From Chlorella sorokiniana (taxonomy: Eukaryota; Chlorophyta; Trebouxiophyceae; Chlorellales; Chlorellaceae), in contig CP084611.1 in the NCBI GenBank assembly GCA_025917655.1, positions 2,790,001-2,854,000 on the forward strand: DNA of 64,000 bases, in the 5' to 3' direction. Positions 48,516 through 59,502 of the stretch are shown one piece after another. Under the pieces are notes generated by a model that was not told where the DNA came from, searched no databases, and saw only the letters and a list, made by a program, of their open reading frames with translations. Each line of letters starts with the position of its first letter. Within the stretch, counting starts at the first letter, position 1. The position numbers and the translations under genes were made by a program.

Positions 48516-49954
48516 GCGCGGCTCGGCAGTCCGGCAGCTGCGCCCACCGCACCCTTCCACCGCCTTGCGGTGCTTGCCCTGCCTCTGCCTGCGCGCTGCG
48601 TGCGGCGGCCAGTTGTTTTGTAACAAGCTCATGCAACGTGCTGGCTCGTATCAGCTGGTAACGGGCTGTACTCTAGATGCTACGGTATGTCCTCTGGCTC
48701 TTGGGCCAAGCGGGCGGGCGGGGCCCTGAATCATTCTTCCTGGGAAATAAGCACCAGGCTGGCCCTCCTTACCCGTCCCGCCTCCACAACCAGAGAAGGA
48801 GTACGTTCAGGAAGGCGCAGTACTCTGTCAGCCAAACTGTGCCTGTGCTCAGAAGGAGTGCGGCGGTGCGGCGAGGTGTGCCGGCTCCACGTGGTCGGAC
48901 CCTCTGTGCTCTCCTGGCTGCCCAGCTAGGCAGGCAACCATACCGACATGATAACTGTTTGTAACGTGACACGGGGCCCTACCGAGCCTGCCTGTGCCCT
49001 GCAGGTTATCTTGAAGGCACAGGGCCCTGCACCGCTGGCCACACAGCACAAAGGACCAGGCTAGCAGGGCTGACATGTGTCTGACAGCCTTGGCGGGCAG
49101 TGTTCCAGGAAGGAACTTCCACGAGGGTTTATCTACACGTCACAGGACGCCCGTTGAAGGTGATGAAATGGGGCAACAGGTTAAGGGAACAACAAGAAGA
49201 GGGGATGAGAGGGAAATTGGATGGTCAAGGTGTGACAGCCACGGCGCCGGCGCCTGCCTGGACTGTCCCCCTGCAGGCACACCAGCTGGCCAGTAGGCGA
49301 GCCGTTCAATGCGACCCATTACATTGCCCGTGCATATGTATTTGGTTAGGTCGTTGACGGGGTGGCGGAGTTGGGCATGGCTGGCATGCCTTTTTCGATT
49401 TCTTGGCAGCCACGGCACAGGGCTGGGATGGCGCCCCCTCACCCTCCTCACAATCCGTGCAAACAGTCTCACTTGTCCTCGGGACAAAAGTCGCTGGACG
49501 ACCGACGGGAAGACTGGTGAGCCGGGTAAGACAGTCAGTCCCCTCCTGAAGTGCGACAAGGAATGTGGACGACTGCGCCTGAATAGCAGCATTTGCAGGA
49601 TGCAGCAGTCTTTCATCGGTCTTCTGAGGGTGACAGAGTGTTGCAAGTTCAGCCCTCCCAACCAAAACTGCAGGAGGTGAGGAAGCCACAGTTGGAGGGA
49701 CTGCTTGTGGCCTGAAGCCTGCCAACCCACATAATTTGTATTGATGGGTTGCCGAAAAATCAAGGCGATGCCTCATTTATCACAGCCACACGGGGGTTGT
49801 GGCGCGCGGGTGATGCATGCGCGGGGGCGCAGCCGGCGTCGAACCCTCGTAGTCCTTTGTGCCTGAAAAACTTGTGTAAAGTTCAATTCTGAGCGATACC
49901 TAACAAGCCGTGTCCTGCTTGACTGGCGCAGACGGTCCAAGTCCACCTTCAACC
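48516..49954. other. Long intergenic region U2AF65 / barwin-domain gene
   Basis: No gene could be supported. GC content is lower than in the flanking genes. A 156-codon open frame on the minus strand (49306-49776), with several Cys near its end, is the best protein candidate but resembles no family. Confidence 0.45.
48619..48623 (+). terminator. TGTAA polyadenylation signal for U2AF65
   Basis: TGTAA lies 104 bases past the stop codon of U2AF65, in agreement with the green-algal poly(A) signal. Confidence 0.55.
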
Positions 49955-51353
49955 ATGGCATTGACCAGTCCCCTCAGCATCCTCCTATGCCTGCTGCTGC
50001 TGGGCTCCTTGGCGCCCACACCCTCCCAGGGCCGCACGCTCCTCGACATCCCCAAGGACCAGGCTGAGCAGGCTGCGCGGGAGCAGCAGCAAATGCAGGA
50101 ACAGCTTGCAACCCAGGTGCGGCGCGTTTGGCGTGTCGGCGAGCTCCTGCTCCAACATGCACAGCTTCCAACTTGCACAGCTCCAGCATGCTTTCACAGA
50201 AGTGTCAACGAACCATGCCTCCTCCCTATTCCTGCCCACAGCAAGCCTGGGAGGCGCAGCAGATGGCGCAGATCCAGGCGCAGCAGGCTGCAGAGGAGGC
50301 CAAGCTGCGGGAGATGGCCGAGGAGCATGCCGTGCGCGAGGCGCAGCAGATGGCGCAGATCACCGCAGAGGCGGCGGAGAAGGCTGCCCGCGAGCAGGCC
50401 GCTGCCGTGGAGCAGGCACAGCTGGCAGCGCAAGCTGCAGATGCCGCGGCCGCAGCTGCTCAGAAGGCAGCGGAGCGGGAGGCACGCCGGGAGGCACGTC
50501 GGGCGGCTCGTAGGGCCGAGAAGGAGGCGCGCAAGGCTGCCAGGGAGGCGGAGGCTGCTGCTGCTGCTGCTGCAGTTACGGCGCAGAGCGTGCCGGAGGA
50601 GAGCGGCAGCGATGACGGCAGCGACGGCAACCGTGGTGGCTCGGGTGGCGGGGGCAGCGATGTGGGCGGCGGCTCCCCTTACCGCGGCGTCACCGGACCC
50701 ATCTGGGGCATGGAAGTGGGTCAGAGCGACGGGTTGAAGGGGAGCCCCGGACCCGTGTATACCACGTATCACTGTGAGCTTCCCCCTAACCATACAAACC
50801 TGCCCCGCCCCTGCCGACCCCACGCCGATCCCTGCACCTGCCCAGCTGCCACCTTGTGCCCACCCTCTTGGCTGCCTCCCTCCGTGCAGACTATGCCCCT
50901 GGCTACGAGACGAGCAGCCTTTACTGCGCCGACGCCTTTGCGCCCCTGCTGGTGAGGCTGCGGGCTGGCTTCCCACCCCGCGCACCTCCCCACCCCCCTC
51001 CCCCGCCTGGCCCCTGTCCTGTGCCTGCCTCACACCACCACCGCGTGTCACCCCCTCTCTCCGCGCCCCCGCCGCTCCTGCAGCCCGCCAAGCCCGACAC
51101 CCCGCTGCTGAAGCACCCCTGGACCGCTTACTGCAACATCGAGGGCCTGGGTCCCATGTCCCAGGACAAGTGCGGCAAGTGCCTGCGCGTCACCAACCCC
51201 GCCACGGGCCAGTGGGTGGTGGTGCAGGTGGTGGACATGTGCGGCCAGGGCGGCATCGACATGGACCCACTGGGCTTCAACGCCATCGACGGCGACGGGG
51301 CGGGCGTGAGGGACGGCCACATGGACACCCGCATCGAGTGGACGCAGTGCTGA
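49955..51353 (+). CDS. Secreted coiled-coil plus barwin (PR-4) domain protein
   Basis: ATG 49955 gives a strong signal peptide (MALTSPLSILLCLLLLGSLA). The next about 150 residues are Ala/Glu/Gln/Arg-rich with heptad-like runs (EQAAREQQQMQEQLATQ, then EAEKAA-type repeats), predicted long helix or coiled coil. A Gly/Ser spacer follows. Short exons then encode a C-terminal barwin fold: YETSSLYCADAFAPLL, HPWTAYCNIEGLGPMSQDK, CGKCLRVTNPATGQWVVVQV, VDMCGQGGIDMDPLGFNAID and HMDTRIEWTQC. The Cys pattern matches plant barwin/PR-4, whose members bind chitin-type oligosaccharides or act as nucleases. The helical N-terminus is not part of that family. Function in the alga is unknown; extracellular matrix is plausible. 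Confidence 0.85.
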
Positions 51354-52214
51354 GCGGGCTGGCAGCCTGGCCCGCAAAGCGTGGCCGCGGGCGGCACCCG
51401 CCGCCATGCGCCCAAGCCTGTGCCTCCCGCTGCTTGACGTGCGGGGCTGGGCTTGACGGCTGTGGACCGCCCCTACGCCCTCCGCTCTCGCCTCACTGCC
51501 AAGCGAGAGCTGGAGGCTTGCCTGCCTGGCTGTTCACCTCATCACATTGCCAATGACGCCATCAGCTAACCGAAGACCGCCCGACACATCCGACATTACC
51601 CCCTTCCCCTGCTCAGGACCAAAACAGCTGACCGACCCAACTACCTTTGTTTGTTTCCCCCTTTTATTTATGACGTGCATGGGCTGGGTGCCTCCCTCCC
51701 GCTGCTCCACGGCTCACCCTGCATGGCATGCATCCAGCCCATGCCAATGCAGGCCGACTGTGTCCGTTTCTCTTCAGCATGCGCACCTCTCCTCAGCCCC
51801 AGCCCCTGCCGGCCCGTGCGTCGTGCCACCTCTGCACCATCCCTTGGCACTGGCCTGCCACAATAATTCTGACATGCGCGGCCCCTGCCACCGCACCTTC
51901 GCGCATGTGCCTGACCGCACTGCTCCCCTGCACTTCGTGCTGCGTGGCGCTGCAACACAGCGCTTCCCTCAGCTGCATTGCAGCCCCACCACCCCTGCCG
52001 CAAAGGCAGTGTACTGTTTTTGATTCGGACCTTCTCGCAATTCTTTCATGTGATTGTAACTACGAAGCGGAAGCTCCGGAATCGACGCTGCTTACATGAG
52101 GCAGCGCTCGTGTGGACAAAACATGACAGAGCGGCGCTGGCAGCGCAGCGCGGCCAGCGCCAGGGGCAAGCGGGGGACCCAAGGGGTGCTGAGACTCCCC
52201 CTCCCGGTCCTTCC
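51354..52214. other. Convergent 3' regions barwin gene / beta-COP
   Basis: Tail-to-tail spacer with no gene seen. It contains TGTAA on the + strand at 52055-52059, far from the barwin stop. If used, that implies a 3' UTR of about 700 bases. A minus-strand TGTAA for beta-COP is entered separately. Confidence 0.5.
52092..52096 (-). terminator. TGTAA polyadenylation signal for beta-COP
   Basis: Minus-strand TGTAA about 120 bases past the beta-COP stop, at the usual distance for green-algal 3' ends. Confidence 0.5.
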
Positions 52215-55200
52215 TCAGCCCTTCTGTTTGAGGATCAGCTTGTCGCCTAGGCTGAGGGCAATGCCCTGCGTCTTGGACCTGCAGGGCGCAGGCAGGCGGC
52301 GCGCAAGCGTGACCGCCAGGTCAGCAGCAGGGGCTCGCCGCGCGGGCTGCAAGGCCGCCACGAGCCGCCCCGCTGACGGGCTGGCAGCCTCAGCCAGCGC
52401 ACCTGATGCGGATGTATCCGCCGAGGCGCCCTCGGGCAGCTTCTCCACGCTGACGTTGACCAGCGCGTCCTCGCCAAACACCGACCGCGCATACAGGTTG
52501 GCCGCCAAGAAGCCGCAGTCGCCCTCCAACGCGCTGGGGGCGTCAGGCACTTCTGCGGGGTGGGGCGGGGGAGGGCACGCAAGGAAGGCGTGGGCCTGCC
52601 GATCGCCCCAAGACGGCGGCGAGGAGCGGCGCTGCCCGGCTGGAAGGCCGACGCCCAGCCCCAGCTGCCGCACGCCCTCCACAGCACCCCCTGCCCCCGG
52701 CCCCGCCCACCATGTTTGTCGACGCGATGATGTGCTGCAGGAAGTCGGTGGGCTCGGCGATGGCGGTGTTGACGGCCACCTTGTTCTCCCACTCAAACTC
52801 GGCCCACATGGAGCGGAACTGGACGTCGGGGCAGGTGGCGGGCACGATGTAGTCCATGATGTCGATGTGGATGTCGTTCAGCACAACCACGCTGCACGGG
52901 GGTGGGGGTGACAAGAGTGCGTGTGTGTGTTTTGAGGGGGATGGGACTGGTGCGAAGGTTGGTGGCAGGCACAAGCAGCTGGGCAGCGCGTGGGGGCAGG
53001 ACCCGTGGGCAGGGCCGGTGCCCAGGGCATGAGATGAGCCCCGCGAGCCCCTCACCTCCTGTCTGCATAGCCCGTGCTCTCGTACACCAAGTTGCCAAAG
53101 ATGGCCCCTGTCTCAGTGGAGGAGACCTTGATGTTGGCGCGGATGGACTGCGGGGATGTTGGTGGGCGAGTGGGGAGGCAGGGGGCTCAGGCCAAGCAGG
53201 CAGGGGCCACGGCTGCGATGCTGTGCGGGCGAGGATGAGCACCGTGCCCTCTGGCGGCGTGCCCCCTCTCCTCCCGCCCACCTTGGCTGCCCCCGGGGCC
53301 AGCGTGTGTGCCTGCGGCCGCTCCACCAGCTTGAGGTCCCCCATGGTGGCCAGCTCCAGCGACACATTCTGCATCGTCTCCCCGTGCGGTTGATCACCGA
53401 CACATCCAGCACAATGTCGTACTGGTGCACTGCGGGGGTGCGTGGGTGGGGGGAGCGCGCGGGCGTAGAGACGCTGAGGCGGCATGTTCCTAGGTTCTGC
53501 TGCGGCCCTCGTTGATGCCCAACCAACTCCCCTAGGGCGCGCCCCGCGCAGCGCCGCCGCCGCCCGCCCACCCGTGACGTATGCCTCCGCGTAGATGGGG
53601 TCGCTGAAGCCGGTGAGCTGCACAATCTTGTTGAGGCGGTTGGAGGCGGCGGCCGCCGCGTCTGCCAGCCCCGTGGCGCGGGCCAGGTCTGAGGCCACGC
53701 TGTCCTCCAGCTCCACCTTGCTCAGCCCCTTGCGCATCTTCAGGTGGTGGAAGTCGATCAGCTCGTCCGGCTGCGCCACGCTGCGCGCCTTCTGCTTGGA
53801 GGGCGGGGGGTGATTGGGGTTCGTCAGGCACGCTCGTCTCCCGTCCGCAAGCCATGCTGCGCACAGGTGCAGGGCCCCGGCCCGACGCATCCACAGCGCC
53901 GCCGCCCAGCCCATCGCCCCGGCTGCCAGGCGCAGGCCGCCGCACCTCTTGCTTGGCCTCGGCTGCCTCGCGCTGCTGCTTGTCCGCGATGAGCTGGGTG
54001 AAGGAGGCGCGGCAGTCGTCCAGCCACACGCGGGCGAGGCCGTCGTCGGCGCCCGCCGCCAGCGTGCGCAGGCAGGCGGCCATGCGGTCGCGCGAGTCGG
54101 CGTCCAGTGGGTGCACGCCCGCCGCGGCCGCCGCGCCGCTCTCGCCCAGGCGCAGCATGGCGGTGATGCAGGCCATGACGTCGGCGGCCATGCGGTTGAG
54201 GGAGGCGGGGGCAGGGCGCGCAGGGCGCGCATGCGCAGCACCAGCTTGGCCAGGGAGGCCGCCGCCACCGCTCCCAGGAAGTAGTCGCCGCCCAGCAGCA
54301 GCGCCCTGCGCCGGGGAGGGGCGCCCGCCAGCGGCGTGAGAGGCAGTGGGACGGGGAGGGCTGCGGCCTGTCACCCTGCCGCCCAGCCTGGGTGCCGGCC
54401 CTGACACCCCACGCGCACCTGAGGTTGGGCACGTTGGTGGCGTTGGCTGCTGTGCCCGGCAGCGGCGCGGCCTCGCCCGGCAGCGCCGTCTGCGTGGCGT
54501 AGCTGCCGTCGGCGAGCACCGCGGGCGCGCTGCCGCCACCTGGATGGGGATGGGCAGGCTGGGCGCTTCCGCCTCCTCCCCCTCCTCCTCCCCCGCTCCT
54601 TGAACAGCGGCAGCGGGCCCAGACAGCTCTTGATCATCTCCACAGCCGCTGCAATCTCCTCCGCCGAGCGGCAGCAGTACTCGGAGATGATCCACAGGGC
54701 GCATGAGCAGACGCGGGAGGCGCGCACGGCGGGGAACGTGTCCATCAGCCGCTCAATGATGGCGTCGTGCAGCTTGGGGTTGGTCTGCGCGGGGGGCAAG
54801 GGGGAGGAGGCTGGGCGGGATGGGGCGGGCTGCACCCGCTGAGGAGTGTGCAGCCACCGCACGCGGCGCATGCCGATGCCGCCTGCAGCTGAGCACGCCA
54901 GAAGGGGCCACGCTGCCTGCCGCCCTCCCCGCCCGCCCACCTCGATGATCTCCCGGATGAAGAAGATGACGTCGAGGGCGGAGGCGGTGTTGGTGTCCGA
55001 CAGGAAGTCGCAGAGGAGGTGCAGCACGGAGGCGGCGACGTCGGGGAAGCGCACCGCGCACGCGTGGATGGCCTGCACCAGCAGCTGGCGGTACTCCGCC
55101 CCCTTCTCCAGCTCCCGGCTCTGCGTCTTCATGGCCTCCTTCTTCAGCACCCCCACCACCTCGTCGATGTTGCGCGCGTCAATCAGGTCCAGCGCGATGT

Positions 55201-56937
55201 CCAGCGCCTTCTTGCGGATGTCCAGGTTGGGGGCGGACAGCGCGCGCAGCATGTCCATCAGCAGCTCCCGCATCACGTCGCGGTGCCGGTCCTTGAGCTC
55301 CTGCAGCAGCCGGGGCCGGTTCAAGAGGGAAGTGTGTGGGTGGGGGTGGGGGTAGGGTTTGGGGGTGCAAGGGCTGCACTCATGCGTGCAGGGCACGGGG
55401 CGGGCAGCAAAAACCATGCAGCTATGCACCCAGGAGGGCACTGCCGCAGGGTCTGGCGCCACGTACACCTGGCCGGCGGCGCCCACGCCCAGCCCCCACC
55501 CGCAGCAGGAGAAGGCCCGCCACCACCCGCCCCGCCCACCTGCAGCCTGTCCAGCACGATGAGCTTGACGTTGTTGTCGCTGTGGCTGACCAGCAGCTGG
55601 CAGAAGCAGTTGGCCGCGGCGCGCACGGCGGTGGGCGCCCCGACAGCGACACCAGCGTGACGGCGCACTCGTACATGACGGCGGTGGAGCGCGACTGGAG
55701 CAGGGCCAGGATGATCTTGATGTACTTGCCCTTCTGCTCAGGGTTGGTGCGGCAGACCTGCAGCGACACGCGCGGGGCAAATGGCGGCAGTGTCAGCCGA
55801 AGAGGGCGCCACCCGCGTCCGCGATCCCTCCACCGGCCACAGCCCTGCGCCCACACACCCTCATGCTCTCCTCACGGCTCCCCACCTTGCGTATGAGGTC
55901 CAGCACCGCGATCTGCAGGATGTCGCCCCAGTCCGCCACGCGGTCAATCTGCTGGAACAGGTACGCCACCGCCTTGTCCTGGGCATGGTCCGCCAGCATG
56001 ACAAACGCGTTGCGCCGAGTGCTGAGGTCCTGCAGGACCAAAAGGCAGCAGCGGGTGCCGGGCAGGTGAGGCAGCGAGCTGGCGGGGGCTCTATGAACCC
56101 CTGGCTGGGGTGAACAATGTCAACAAACAGGCCCTTGCGACGGCCCCAGAGAGTTGGCTGCTGTTCAAGGCTTCTGTGCTCAGCCACAACCCTGGACGCC
56201 CCCACAGACACCCACACACCTGCTCGTTCTGCAGCATGCGCTCCACCAGCTCTGGCGCGTCGGGCGCCAGCAGCTCGCCCTTGGGCAGGCGGAAGATGGC
56301 CGCCAGCGCCAGCACCGCATTCTTGCGCACATACGAGTGGCGGTGCTCCAGGTTGGCAATCACTGCGGCAGCAGGGCGCACAACCATGGGTTGCAAAGGC
56401 AGGGAGCAGCAGCGCTGCTGAAACACAAAAGGGGGCGCGTGCCCTCACCGCTGGGCACCAGCGGCTCCAGCAGCTCCTCCTCGTGGATGCGGCACAGGAA
56501 GCGCAGGGTGACGCCGCGGATGTACTCGTTGGGGTGCTGCAGGTTGTTGCGCAGGTTCTGGCAAATCAGGATCATCTCCGGCAGCAGCTTGCCCTGCGCA
56601 TCCGTCTTCTCTATCGTCTCCTGCGGCGCCGCCAAGGGGCGCAGCCCTGGGGCAGTCAGCAAACTGGCAAAGCAGAGGTGCTGGGTGCAGGGCGCTGACA
56701 TTGCTGCCTCTTCCTTGCCGCGCGTGCCCTTGTGCCGCCCTGCCCACTCACCAGGTAGAGCAGCAGCAGCTTCTGCACCATGTGGTTCTCGCTGGGCAGA
56801 ACGTAGCGCACAATGGTGATGAAGAGCGCGGGGAACTGCTCGCCCGCCAGGATGGCCGTGATTGCCTTCTGCATTGCAGCCACCTTGGCGTCCTCATCAT
56901 TGGACTCCAGCGCCTCGCGGATCTCATTTTGGGAGGC
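52215..56937 (-). CDS. COPB1: Coatomer subunit beta (beta-COP), first coding exon not found
   Basis: HEAT-repeat subunit of the COPI coat for Golgi-to-ER vesicles. The first recognised exon (56937 downward) reads [20 protein letters not shown] and [20 protein letters not shown]. Then [115 protein letters not shown] and [17 protein letters not shown]. The appendage has [38 protein letters not shown] and [18 protein letters not shown]. The C-terminus is [20 protein letters not shown] and TGA at 52215-52217. Frame gaps occur at 55638-55641 and near 52425, both in short G/C runs. The N-terminal about 17 residues should lie upstream, up to about 57250. Confidence 0.93.
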
Positions 56938-58332
56938 CTGCAGGCAGCAGGATGGCCAAAGCTGGCAAGCCAGTGAAACCACGGCCGCCGCTCACAGCAG
57001 ATGGCTCCAAGCTTGCATGCAGCACACAACCGAGGGAGGCTCTGCCCATTGCCATACGACGAGCTGCAGCAGCACAAGCGGCACCATGGTGCTGCCATGG
57101 TCCCGCCAAGGGCCAACATAAACAGCTCGCCGCTGCCGGCTACGCTGCCACGCCTGCGCCTCGCGCAGCGCTGCCAGATCGCCGATCGGCGGGCCCCAGA
57201 GGCCTGCTGCGACGCTTTGAACGTTTCCACACGACTGCTGCTCATTAAACAGGCCGGAAAAGCCGGCCTGCGTATGATCGGTGCTCAACTTGGTGGGCTG
57301 GCACCCAGAGAGCCCACCTGCGCCTTATCGGTCGACACCAAGAAGGTGCTGCTCTTCTCGTGCTTGCTGCTGACCATGGCTACGGGCCTGTCTCAGCAGC
57401 CGGGGCACCCGCCTTGAACAACTGCCGGCGGGGCTCGATGGGCAAGCCCGCTGGTCGCCCGCCCTGCGTATGCTCGGGCTTCGGTCGTTGAAGGGCTTGC
57501 AGGCCGCGATGTGCACTTGCATGAACTGAGAGCGGTGGAAGGCACCGGGACCGCCTTTTTAACATGGGCCCTTTTACAGACTTTCATTTCACTCATAGCT
57601 TTCCGTAATCGATCATTGCAGGAATCGCGGTCCTCCTCGGTGAAAGGTCGATCTTCAACAACCCTCGACGACCGCCAATCGAGCAAGAGCTCAAGAAGAA
57701 GGCAGACGATAACTTGTAGCATACTACATTGATGCAATCAAATTGCAGCACGCCCCCAGCCTGGTCACAAACCTTCCACTGCTGCCGCCACGTTGACGGC
57801 GGCGCAGCCGTATCAGCACGGTGTGCTCTGAGGTTCTGGCAGTTCGAACTTGGAGATGGTCTGAGGTCAGAGGTCTCTGTGACACAGGATTATATCCTCT
57901 AACATTGCGCGCCCAACGATAATGTTGTGGCACAATGCCCATCAACTCGACTTGAGTTGCGCCGCAAGCGTGCCGAGTGACACGACCGGCAGCCAAGCTG
58001 ACGCCCAGCAGCCTGCACGCAGTCCCGTTTTCGCGCCACATTGTCAACTTGGCACTTCATGCATTGCTGACATACTGCAGTGGCGCGACTTAGGCCTCAA
58101 ACCCGCAAGTGGTTAGCAAGTCTCTGGCTGGGTTGACTGTTGGGCTACTGGTGGTCCATGTTGGTGGGCAGCTAATTAACCTCAACATCGGGGTACGTTC
58201 CAAGCGGGGCCTCTTCGCTGGCTGCCCCATGGTCTGCCACGCCATGCCATGCACCTCATCGTCTCAGCCACACCGCCCGTTCATGCACATTTGCCCCCTT
58301 CCGCCACAGCGAGGGATTTGGAGCCTGCCAAA
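56938..58332. other. Upstream region of beta-COP and plastid uS10 promoter
   Basis: Must contain the missing first coding exon of beta-COP (probably before 57250) and the leader of the uS10 gene. I could not pick out either exon with confidence. It includes a perfect hairpin (57250-57270). No other gene seen. Confidence 0.5.
57250..57270. repeat. Perfect inverted repeat, 8-bp stem and 5-nt loop
   Basis: CAGGCCGG at 57250-57257 pairs with CCGGCCTG at 57263-57270 around the loop aaaag. No run of T follows, and its role is unknown. Confidence 0.7.
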
Positions 58333-59014
58333 ATGGCCGCGGTGGCGTCATGCGTCATGCAGCCCTGCGCCGCACTGGTCAGCAGCAGGAGCAGCGGTGC
58401 CAGCAGCCGGGTGGCGCCCATTCGCTCTCTGAGCAGCTCCCGTGCGCTTGCAGTGCGCCCTCTGGTGGCAGGAGCGGCAGCAGCCCCTGCCCGGCGCCAG
58501 GCAGTGGCCGTGGCCGCGGCAGGTGAGCCTGGCGCGGCAATGCGCCTAGCAGAGACGTGTGTTGGCCAATGGAGGGGCCAACCAATGGATGCTGTGGCGG
58601 GGGCCGCCTGCGGGGTGGGGGCGGCGGGGAGGGCTGGCCAGGCACCTGGCACCCGGCCCGACGCTGCTTTTCCCCTGTTCCTTGGTGCCTCGTCCGCAGC
58701 AGCAGCAGCCCCGCGCAGCAGAAGATCCGCATCAAGCTGAAGAGCTACTGGGTGGACCTGCTGCACGACGCGGTGGACAAGATCCAAGCGGCGGCCAGCG
58801 ACACCGGCGCCAGCATCGCCGGCCCCGTGCCCCTGCCCACCCGCAAGAAGGTGTACACCGTGCTGCGCTCCCCCACGTGAACAAGGACTCCCGCGAGCAG
58901 TTTGAGGTGCGCCTGCACCAGCGCCTCATCGACATCAAGGACCTCTCCTCCGGCACCATTGACCGCCTCATGTCGCTCGACCTGCCCGCTGGCGTGGACA
59001 TCGAGGTGGGCTGA
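58333..59014 (+). CDS. PRPS10: Plastid ribosomal protein uS10c, nuclear-encoded
   Basis: Small-subunit ribosomal protein of the plastid ribosome. The first exon from ATG 58333 is a transit peptide ([20 protein letters not shown], then [11 protein letters not shown]). The second exon holds the S10 fold: [80 protein letters not shown] and [16 protein letters not shown], stop TGA 59012-59014. The highly conserved [13 protein letters not shown] block is in frame only if the C run at 58870-58874 is one C longer. As printed, a stop codon appears right there. Confidence 0.93.
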
Positions 59015-59502
59015 TGTCGGCGCTGCGCCGCTGGCCCCGCTGCTCTAGGCATCCCTGCTCCGCCGCTTTCACTGGGTTGCTGGGGGTGTCTTCGAGACAT
59101 GGGACGGCGGTTGCTGAGGCCATGATGGGCTGGGGGGGAAACAGGTGTGGAACCAATCTAGTGCTACGTGCTGTGTGCAGGTGAAGCTCTGAGCAAGCCC
59201 ACCGTGATGCAGTGGCTTCGGTTACAACAACAAGAATCTGCAGGTGTCACACCACCGAAATGCCGCCAAGCAGCCAACCTTGGTGGTATGGTGCGGACGC
59301 CTGGCCGCCCTGTTTCGGGGGCCCCCATGTCCTTTCTTGCTCTCTTTCTCTTGTAACTCTTCCTCCTTGCTACCTCCGCCAGCAGCTTAAGATGGGTTGT
59401 CACATGAAAGAACAGGGGGCTAAGTGCGGCGACAACCCATCCAGGCAGAACAGTGACCGATGGGCAGAGGCAGGCAGCTGTGACCGGTTCACTGGACAAC
59501 TT

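Noticed and set aside
49795-49870. tRNA-like sequence with a TTCGA loop on the minus strand
   Set aside because: The five-base stems around the TTCGA loop do not pair, and no matching acceptor, D or anticodon arms were found.
57393-57737. Minus-strand frame of 114 codons between beta-COP and uS10
   Set aside because: No resemblance to any family, no splice or poly(A) context, and composition like random intergenic sequence.
58870-58890. uS10c as a pseudogene because of an in-frame stop
   Set aside because: A single missing C explains it, the rest of the gene is perfectly conserved, and the same error type recurs in many genes.
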